Shown here: one piece after another, positions 15,065 to 19,952 of the stretch | Numbering within the stretch: position 1 is the stretch's first letter | How the letters are laid out: each line of letters opens with the position of its first letter | Assembly: GCA_002417975.1 (NCBI GenBank) | Contig: DIDE01000034.1 | Location: 1 to 19,952 of the forward strand | Direction: 5' to 3' | Length of the DNA stretch: 19,952 nucleotides | From: Eggerthellaceae bacterium UBA5808 | GTDB taxonomy: Bacteria > Actinomycetota > Coriobacteriia > Coriobacteriales > Eggerthellaceae | Translations under genes and position numbers: made by a program | The notes under the pieces: generated by a model | Databases searched by the model: none | Seen by the model: the letters and a program-made list of their open reading frames with translations, nothing else | What the model was told of the DNA's origin: nothing

Positions 15065-15073
15065 TGGTATATA
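15065..15073 (+). promoter_or_regulatory. Extended -10 promoter candidate of the trigger-factor-like gene
   Basis: TGGTATATA lies about 125 nt before the start codon, implying a leader of about 115 nt. The overlapping TATACT (15070-15075) is an alternative -10. No convincing -35 is present. Confidence 0.35.
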
Positions 15074-15147
15074 CTTTGCACCGATGAATTTGTCCTTATT
15101 GATAGCGGTTTTGTCAGTGTCGGAATGATCTTTGCCTATGTCAGTTG

Positions 15148-15164
15148 TGTAACTCGATGTTACA
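15148..15164. promoter_or_regulatory. TGTAAC-N5-GTTACA inverted repeat in the leader of the trigger-factor-like gene
   Basis: TGTAAC (15148-15153) and GTTACA (15159-15164) form a perfect 6-5-6 inverted repeat 33 nt before the start codon. It could be an operator or a short RNA hairpin in the 5' leader. Confidence 0.4.
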
Positions 15165-15197
15165 GGTCATTCGCAGGAGAATGAAAGGTGTTTGCAA

Positions 15198-16280
15198 ATG
15201 AAGGTTGACGTATCCTCCCCAGGTGATGACTGCACGTATTTGACGGTAGTAGTTGATCCCGAAGAATTTGAACAAGTTGAGCATGCGAGTACAGCGCTTA
15301 CCATAGTCAACGCAGGAGCTGAAGTCCCTGACGGATCGACGCCCGATGAGGTTCTTACTGCGTTAGCCGATAAGAATCAATCGCTCGAACAGGTAAAGCT
15401 TGATAGCCTGCTTAATTATTTGATTCCTCGTGCGCTTACTCAGGCCGATGTAATCCCGGTGTGCCCGCCTGAAGTGGAACCGCCTGTGATGCCCAAGGAA
15501 GGCGAACCGTTTACTTTTACGGTTGGTGTCTATCCTAAACCGAATGTTGATTTTGAAACGTACGAGCCAATTGCTTTTACGCTTGAGGCGCCACACGTTA
15601 CCGAGGAAGAAGTTGATGCACAGCTTCATGGCATGGCTGAGCGTGCTGTCGCTCCTGATGCTGATGGAAATGCAGCAAGTATACCGACAATCGATGATGC
15701 ATGGGTTAAAGCTAACGTCCCCGATGATGATGTAAACACGGTTGACGAGCTTCGTGCTCGTGTACGTGCTTCAGGCGAGGAATTTAAGGCACATGAATTC
15801 GAGCAGACAAAACTTGCTAAGGCTGCCGAAGAAATGGCAAAGCAGCTTAAAGATGAGATTCCTGACAATATCGTTAATGCAATGGCGCGTTCGATGACGC
15901 AGGATTTATGCTCTCGTGTCATGGCTCATGACGAAAATTTTGATGAATTCCTTGAAGATGCAGGGATAACAGCTGAGCAGCTCAAAGAGGAGACACGCCG
16001 CCAGGCAAGTGAGATGCTCCGTGAGGGATTAACACTTGATGCTGTTTTCCGTCGCGAGAATCTCACGCTCGAAGATGAAGATATGCATGCTGCGATGAGC
16101 GCGCTTGCTCCAGGTCATGAGAAAGAAGCGCTTGATAGCATGAAGGCATCAGGCTATCTGTTCACGGTTGTCGAAACCGCGCAGCGTCTTAAGGCGGGAC
16201 GGCTCATTCTTGATCGAGCAGATATTACGGTTACGGAGCCTAAGGACGAGGCATCAAAAGATGCTGCGTCTGACAAATAA
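15198..16280 (+). CDS. Trigger-factor-like chaperone without PPIase domain or ribosome-docking signature
   Basis: This 360-aa protein resembles trigger factor, the ribosome-tied folding chaperone, which is usually about 430-450 aa. The end of the N domain is clear (GEPFTFTVGVYPKPNVDFETYEPIAF, about 102-127). The chaperone arm and C domain follow at once (VTEEEVDAQLHGMAERAV, then DDAWVKANVPDDDVNTVDELRARVR). The roughly 90-residue FKBP-type PPIase domain that normally separates them is missing. The ribosome-binding signature GFRxGKxP is also absent; that position reads NAGAEVPDGSTP (about 38-49). Most of the C-terminal half is charged helix, ending in an acidic/lysine tail. The ATG at 15198 has AAAGGTG 7 nt upstream; an in-frame TTG at 15192 is less likely. 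It is not next to clpP/clpX. Whether the genome has a second, complete tig cannot be told here. Confidence 0.85.
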   Translation: MKVDVSSPGDDCTYLTVVVDPEEFEQVEHASTALTIVNAGAEVPDGSTPDEVLTALADKNQSLEQVKLDSLLNYLIPRALTQADVIPVCPPEVEPPVMPKEGEPFTFTVGVYPKPNVDFETYEPIAFTLEAPHVTEEEVDAQLHGMAERAVAPDADGNAASIPTIDDAWVKANVPDDDVNTVDELRARVRASGEEFKAHEFEQTKLAKAAEEMAKQLKDEIPDNIVNAMARSMTQDLCSRVMAHDENFDEFLEDAGITAEQLKEETRRQASEMLREGLTLDAVFRRENLTLEDEDMHAAMSALAPGHEKEALDSMKASGYLFTVVETAQRLKAGRLILDRADITVTEPKDEASKDAASDK

Positions 16281-16389
16281 GATTGTTGCAGTCAGCAAGG
16301 AACGTGAGGCAATAGCTAGCGGTAATTAGGTATGAACTGCGATAACGTTATGCTGGTTCCGTTTGCAATAGTGGAGAACAATACAATGT

Positions 16390-16418
16390 GCGCATGCATG
16401 CCAAAGGTATGCATGCGC
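16390..16418 (+). terminator. 13-bp hairpin with AAA loop between the trigger-factor-like gene and the deaminase
   Basis: GCGCATGCAT (16390-16399) pairs with ATGCATGCGC (16409-16418); one G-U pair and CC/GG extend it to 13 pairs closing on AAA. It lies 110 nt after one gene and 52 nt before the next. No T run follows, so it is an uncertain terminator and could be a leader hairpin of the deaminase gene. Confidence 0.4.
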
Positions 16419-16469
16419 GATTGAGTAAGCATAGAAGTACACAAGCACAGAAGTATAAGGAGACGCATA

Positions 16470-17765
16470 ATGCTTTTTGCTGATATCGATATTCTTGATG
16501 AACAGATGAACTACGTGCCGCATTGTTGGGTTGGCGTGCGTGACGGTCGCATTGACTATATCGGTGATACAGCTCCAGCAGATGCTTCGGCATATGGCGA
16601 ATCTTATGACGGATCAGGCCGTTTGCTCATGTCGGGATTTTTTAATGCGCACGCGCATGCACCGATGACGTTACTGCGCGGCTGGGGAGAGGCGCTCCCT
16701 CTGGATCGTTGGCTTAACGAGCGAATCTTTCCTTTTGAGGCGCAGCTGACCGCCGACGATATTTATTGGGGTACGTTGTTGGCATGTGCTGAGATGCTGC
16801 GCTATGGCACGGTTTCGTTTAGCGATATGTACTATAGTGCCGACGCTCGGTTTCGCGCATGCAAGGATGCAGGCATAAAGATCAACTTGGGAGAGACGCT
16901 CGTTGCCCCTGATGAAAAGCCCTATAGCGAATATCCACTATGTGCGCTTAATCAGCGTCTTCTTAAGGAATATCACGGTTCGTGCGATGGACGTTTGCTG
17001 CTCGATTTTAACATTCATGCTGAATACACGACTAATCCGACGACGGTCCAAGGCATTGCTCAAGCTGCAGCCGATGAAGGTGTCCGCATGCAGGTCCATG
17101 TATCGGAGACGAAGGCAGAAGTCGAACAATGCCGCGAGCGCCATCAGGGTATGAGCCCTGTTGTCTATCTGAATAGTTTAGGCGTGTTTGATGTTCCTAC
17201 GACGGCTGCTCATTGTGTATGGGTTGACCAGGATGATATTGCCATTTTGCGTGATAAGAAGGTATTTGTAGCGCACAATCCTGTGTCTAACATGAAACTC
17301 GGAAGTGGATTCGCTCCGGTAAAGGACATGATCGATCAGGGAATATGTGTCTCGCTTGGTACGGACGGAACGGCGAGCAATAATAATCTAGATATGATGC
17401 AGGACATGTATGTCATGGCACTGCTTCATAAAGGGACTTCGCTTGACCCAACCGTGCTGACGCCACAGCAGATCCTTACGATTGCAACGCGTAATGGTGC
17501 GCTTTCTCAGGGGCGTGACGATACAGGCGTACTCAAAGTTGGTGCTAAGGCTGACCTATGTGTACTCGATACGACGGGTGCGAGCTGGACGCCGATGACC
17601 AATCCTGTTGCGAATGTGGTCTATGCTGGGCATGGTGACGATGTATGCCTGACGATGGTCGACGGCATTGTTAGATATCGTGATGGATCATGGCCATCAA
17701 TCGATATCGACCAGGCAAAGGCTCATGTGGTCGCCGCGGCACAACGCATAATCGCAACACTATAG
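16470..17765 (+). CDS. mtaD: 5'-methylthioadenosine/S-adenosylhomocysteine deaminase-type amidohydrolase
   Basis: This 431-aa cytosolic metal-dependent hydrolase belongs to the cytosine-deaminase-like amidohydrolases. Members of the MtaD group deaminate MTA, SAH or adenosine to the inosine forms, recycling methionine-cycle by-products. Metal ligands are H61 and H63 (NAHAHAPM), H210 (QVHVSE), H248 (AHCVW) and D299 (GTDGTASNNN), with E213 as the likely acid/base. The blocks RGWGEALPLDRWL and ASNNNLDMMQDM are typical of the MTA/SAH deaminase subgroup. AAGGAG lies 7 nt before the ATG. The exact substrate cannot be read from sequence; 8-oxoguanine or chlorohydrolase-like relatives are alternatives. 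A ModD/NadC-like gene follows after about 90 nt, perhaps on the same transcript. Confidence 0.9.
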   Translation: MLFADIDILDEQMNYVPHCWVGVRDGRIDYIGDTAPADASAYGESYDGSGRLLMSGFFNAHAHAPMTLLRGWGEALPLDRWLNERIFPFEAQLTADDIYWGTLLACAEMLRYGTVSFSDMYYSADARFRACKDAGIKINLGETLVAPDEKPYSEYPLCALNQRLLKEYHGSCDGRLLLDFNIHAEYTTNPTTVQGIAQAAADEGVRMQVHVSETKAEVEQCRERHQGMSPVVYLNSLGVFDVPTTAAHCVWVDQDDIAILRDKKVFVAHNPVSNMKLGSGFAPVKDMIDQGICVSLGTDGTASNNNLDMMQDMYVMALLHKGTSLDPTVLTPQQILTIATRNGALSQGRDDTGVLKVGAKADLCVLDTTGASWTPMTNPVANVVYAGHGDDVCLTMVDGIVRYRDGSWPSIDIDQAKAHVVAAAQRIIATL

Positions 17766-17856
17766 GAGTTGTATTATTCTCAATGGACAATAGAAGCGCT
17801 CAACTATAAAATACATGAGACGGTTAAGCGCACTATGATTGGGAAGAGGGCCTACG

Positions 17857-18714
17857 GTGGGCGCAGTGAATATACGTATTTCGGATGCACGTCTTGATCG
17901 TATTATCGAGGAAGATGTTCCTTATATTGATTTGACAACGACGTTGCTTGGCATCGATGATTGTCAGGGAGAAATCGACTATTTTACGCGTGAATCATGC
18001 GTGCTATGCGGCACCGAAGAAGCTGTGCGAATCATGGGACGTTTGGGACTGCACGTAATCGAAATGAGCGCGAGCGGTACGCAGCTCAAGCCAGATGACG
18101 TGTTTTTGCGCGCACAAGGGACTGCATCGCAGCTCCATATGGCGTGGAAGGTATGCCTTAATATCTTTGACCACTATTCTGCGGTTGCAACAAAAACTGC
18201 TCACATGGTGCATGCTGCTAAGCAGGCTAATGAATCCTGCGAGATCTTAACAACGCGTAAATCGATGCCTGGCGCGAAAGACTTTTTGACTAAAGCAGTT
18301 ATGACGGGTGGAGCGTTCCCTCATCGGCTTGGTCTATCCGAAACGGTTCTTGTTTTTGCGCACCACACGACGTTCATGGGCGGATTCGATGCATTTGTTG
18401 CACAGCTTCCTCGGATTCGTCGTTCATGTGTGGAGAAAAAGCTTTTTGTCGAAGCTGACGCCGAACAATCGATGGTGCTTGCAAAAGCAGGGGTGGACGG
18501 AATTCAATTCGATAAGCTTTCGGTCGAAGAATTAACGTCATTAGTTCCACGTCTACGGGCAATTGATCCACATTTAACGTTGATCGCTGCTGGTGGTATC
18601 AATCCGAAGAATGCAGGAGCGTACGCCGCAACAGGTGTAGATGGTCTTGCAACGACGGCACCTTTTACGGCAAAGCCGATTGATATGAGCGTGCGCATGA
18701 AGTCGATTGCCTAG
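17857..18714 (+). CDS. modD: ModD/NadC-like phosphoribosyltransferase (pyrophosphorylase)
   Basis: This 285-aa protein belongs to the quinolinate phosphoribosyltransferase (NadC) fold. It fits the ModD branch: VPYIDLTTTLLGI near the N-terminus, TTRKSMPGAKDFL (132-144) in place of the NadC DTRKTTPG loop, GGAFPHRLGLSET (151-163), VEADAEQ (198-204) and AAGGINPKNAGAYAATGVDG (244-263). ModD genes often lie beside molybdate transport genes, but their reaction is not established; here no molybdate gene is in view. NadC proper makes nicotinate mononucleotide from quinolinate and PRPP. I chose the GTG at 17857, with AGAGGG 7 nt upstream; a TTG at 17839 and a GTG at 17866 are in the same frame. It ends in a strong terminator and may be co-transcribed with the deaminase gene. 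Confidence 0.85.
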   Translation: MGAVNIRISDARLDRIIEEDVPYIDLTTTLLGIDDCQGEIDYFTRESCVLCGTEEAVRIMGRLGLHVIEMSASGTQLKPDDVFLRAQGTASQLHMAWKVCLNIFDHYSAVATKTAHMVHAAKQANESCEILTTRKSMPGAKDFLTKAVMTGGAFPHRLGLSETVLVFAHHTTFMGGFDAFVAQLPRIRRSCVEKKLFVEADAEQSMVLAKAGVDGIQFDKLSVEELTSLVPRLRAIDPHLTLIAAGGINPKNAGAYAATGVDGLATTAPFTAKPIDMSVRMKSIA

Positions 18715-18753
18715 TAAGTTAAGCGTATTTGCACAATAAAAGAATAGACAGTG

Positions 18754-18800
18754 AATAGCTCGAGCGCGGAATAAAAGTTCTGCGCTCGAGTTATTTGTAT
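18754..18800 (+). terminator. Strong intrinsic terminator after the ModD-like gene
   Basis: CTCGAGCGC (18759-18767) pairs with GCGCTCGAG (18782-18790). The stem extends inward through a G-U and GAA/TTC to a 6-nt loop, and outward through AATAG/TTATT, about 18 pairs in all. The distal arm merges into TTATTTGTAT. Confidence 0.88.
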
Positions 18801-18859
18801 ATAGGTGTGCCTCCCTATATAAGCAGGTCATGGTTATAGTTCGTATAAACGTGAAAAAT

Positions 18860-18873
18860 TGACCAACAAGTCA
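18860..18873. promoter_or_regulatory. Upstream operator of the ABC/YhgE unit
   Basis: TGACCAACAAGTCA is TGAC-N6-GTCA. With flanks (18855-18878) the half-sites AAAATTGAC and GTCAGTTTT match as inverted copies in 8 of 9 positions. It ends 8 nt before the -35 box. It shares 11 of 14 bases with the downstream site at 18930-18943. Its form suits a TetR-family repressor. Confidence 0.65.
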
Positions 18874-18881
18874 GTTTTCTC

Positions 18882-18910
18882 TTGCATGGTGAATTCAATG
18901 AGTCTATACT
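18882..18910 (+). promoter_or_regulatory. Sigma-70-type promoter of the ABC/YhgE unit
   Basis: TTGCAT (18882-18887) and TATACT (18905-18910) are separated by exactly 17 nt. Initiation is expected near 18917, giving a leader of about 42 nt. The promoter is flanked on both sides by matching operator-like repeats. Confidence 0.8.
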
Positions 18911-18929
18911 TACCGTCGGAAAACAAAAC

Positions 18930-18943
18930 TGACCAGTCAGTCA
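18930..18943. promoter_or_regulatory. Downstream operator of the ABC/YhgE unit
   Basis: TGACCAGTCAGTCA is a second TGAC-N6-GTCA site, centred 70 bp from the first and just after the expected transcription start. Within it ACTGAC-CA-GTCAGT (18928-18941) is also an inverted repeat. Binding here would block transcription early. Confidence 0.65.
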
Positions 18944-18958
18944 AAAAAGGAGTGGCAC

Positions 18959-19645
18959 GTGGATACGCAGACAAAGCCGGTTATTCCTCAGGTCGGTGAG
19001 GCAGACGATGTCATCATCGCCCGAGACCTCGAGCTAAAGAATCTTATTGGTTGCCCTTATAGTGGCATTAATCTTGCCATTCATAAGGGCGAGGTATTCG
19101 CGATTCGTGGTCATAACGGATCGGGAAAAACTTCGTTATTGCTTACGCTTGCAGGACGTATGAATTTTACCAAAGGGTCGCTACGCGTATTGGGATATGA
19201 CCTTCCTCATGGGCGCGGCAAGGTTCAAAAACGTGTAAGTCTTGCATTGTTCGAAGGCGTCAATGACTTGCAAGAAAGCTTGCGTGTTACCTACGCGGTC
19301 GGATCGGAGCTCGAATTGTACGGGCGCAAGCCGACGGCTGAGGTAATCGAAGAGGTGCTTAAAAAGGTTCCCGAACTTTATGAGGTACGCGATCAACGTA
19401 TCGCGAATCTTACTGCTGACCAGCTTGTTATGCTCGGTGTTTTGCTTGCATGGCTGTCACACCCCGACATTATTGTTGTTGACGATATCGAGAGCCAGCT
19501 TACTAAGGATCAATCGACCAATATTATGCAACGTATTACGGAACTTGCGCATCAGGATGATATCACTCTGGTCGTAGGTGTTATTGAGCGCGATTTGGCA
19601 CATATGGCCGACGATGCTCTGTATCTTGAAAAGGACGGTGAATAA
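18959..19645 (+). CDS. ABC-type ATPase subunit with degenerate catalytic motifs, partner of YhgE/Pip protein
   Basis: This 228-aa protein has the fold of an ABC transporter nucleotide-binding subunit. Walker A GHNGSGKT (51-58) is intact, so nucleotide binding is likely. Other motifs are not canonical: the LSGGQ signature reads LTADQ (151-155), Walker B ends IIVVDD (171-176) with Asp where the catalytic Glu is expected, the H-loop region reads GVIERD (207-212) with no His, and the Q-loop Gln appears replaced near F98. It probably hydrolyses ATP slowly or only binds it. The start is GTG with AAGGAG (18947-18952) 6 nt upstream. The next gene, a YhgE/Pip membrane protein, begins 3 nt after its stop, so the two likely form one operon and one complex. 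Function is unknown. Confidence 0.85.
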   Translation: MDTQTKPVIPQVGEADDVIIARDLELKNLIGCPYSGINLAIHKGEVFAIRGHNGSGKTSLLLTLAGRMNFTKGSLRVLGYDLPHGRGKVQKRVSLALFEGVNDLQESLRVTYAVGSELELYGRKPTAEVIEEVLKKVPELYEVRDQRIANLTADQLVMLGVLLAWLSHPDIIVVDDIESQLTKDQSTNIMQRITELAHQDDITLVVGVIERDLAHMADDALYLEKDGE

Positions 19646-19648
19646 CCC

Positions 19649-19952
19649 ATGGCATTCAAAGGTATGCGTTTCGCCGGTCTGGAACTGCGCGATATTACGG
19701 CATCTAAAGCGATGAAAGTGGTTTTGATCGCGATCAGCGTTATTCCACTTCTTTACGGAGCTTTGTACTTGCTTGCCTTCCTTGACCCCTATACCCAGCT
19801 CAACACTGTGCCTGTTGCCGTGGTTAATGAGGATCAGGGAGCGGAAGTCAACGGAAGTTGGCGTACTGTTGGCGATGATGTGGTCGATGCTCTCAAGGAC
19901 AATGACGATGGATTGGGATGGCAGTTCACGTCTGCAGAAGATGCAGAAAATG
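19649..19952 (+). CDS. YhgE/Pip-family membrane protein, N-terminal part
   Basis: The gene runs off the window; about 101 residues are visible. The sequence begins MAFKGMRFAGLELRDITASK, then a hydrophobic membrane segment (about 23-42, VVLIAISVIPLLYGALYLLA) and FLDPYTQLNTVPVAVVNEDQGAEVNG, the family hallmark of YhgE/Pip and related ABC-2-type proteins. These are large proteins with one N-terminal and several C-terminal membrane helices around a long extracellular domain. Lactococcal Pip is a phage-infection receptor, and relatives occur with type VII secretion loci or next to TetR regulators. AAGGACGG lies about 11 nt before the ATG, 3 nt after the ATPase gene. Paired operators in front of the unit fit the usual TetR association. 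Confidence 0.9.
   Translation, partial: MAFKGMRFAGLELRDITASKAMKVVLIAISVIPLLYGALYLLAFLDPYTQLNTVPVAVVNEDQGAEVNGSWRTVGDDVVDALKDNDDGLGWQFTSAEDAEN

Larger units (their letters stand above)
14789..15197. other. Divergent intergenic region between mrp and the trigger-factor-like gene
   Basis: About 410 nt without a credible gene. It holds an extended -10 candidate for mrp (minus strand, TGCTATCAT at 14825-14833), another for the plus-strand gene (TGGTATATA at 15065-15073) and an inverted repeat near 15148-15164. Short frames here lack start signals and recognisable products. The middle (about 14840-15060) shows nothing else I can name. Confidence 0.7.

Overview
The window is a bacterial chromosome segment with dense, mostly co-directional genes, Shine-Dalgarno sites (AGGAG type) and about half G+C by eye (not counted). 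The gene set suggests an actinobacterium of the class Coriobacteriia: a dxr-rseP-ispG-proS run, a stripped-down trigger-factor-like protein, a YhgE/Pip protein with its own ATPase, and a fused trehalose-6-phosphate synthase/phosphatase. The moderate G+C would fit a small-genome oral member such as Cryptobacterium, but this placement is inference. I see no prophage, insertion sequence or CRISPR array.

Layout. 1-4539 (+): 3' part of dxr, then rseP, ispG and proS. Two MEP isoprenoid genes flank the site-2 protease, and ispG/proS share one base (TAATG). 4642-7624 (+): a U32-family tRNA-hydroxylation-type protein, a small unknown protein and a Cof-type HAD phosphatase preceded by a 13-bp x3 tandem repeat. 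7625-8428: a geneless, repeat-rich stretch between convergent genes, with five degenerate 62-63-bp units having palindromic centres, a 19-bp x2 repeat and a 13-bp x4 repeat. 8429-12333 (-): otsA-otsB fusion with twin palindromes upstream, an unknown protein of about 130 aa, a crcB fluoride-channel pair and tRNA-Ala(GGC).

12497-13423 (+): mazG, ending in a bidirectional terminator. 13561-14788 (-): mrp/Nbp35-type Fe-S carrier, a strong 16-bp hairpin just past its stop, and a possible acidic, proline-rich reading frame. 15198-18714 (+): a trigger-factor-like protein lacking the PPIase domain and the ribosome-docking signature, an MTA/SAH deaminase, and a ModD/NadC-like phosphoribosyltransferase closed by a strong terminator. 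18855-19952 (+): a promoter flanked by two matched TetR-like operators drives a degenerate ABC ATPase and the start of a YhgE/Pip membrane protein.

Most genes are housekeeping: isoprenoid synthesis, translation, tRNA modification, nucleotide sanitation, Fe-S assembly, fluoride export and trehalose synthesis. The unusual items are altered family members (PDZ-less RseP, PPIase-less trigger factor, ATPase with lost catalytic motifs), the repeat-rich convergent intergenic region, and two well-formed paired-operator arrangements. I found no clear new multi-gene system; the ATPase plus YhgE unit with paired operators is the best candidate for a little-described one.
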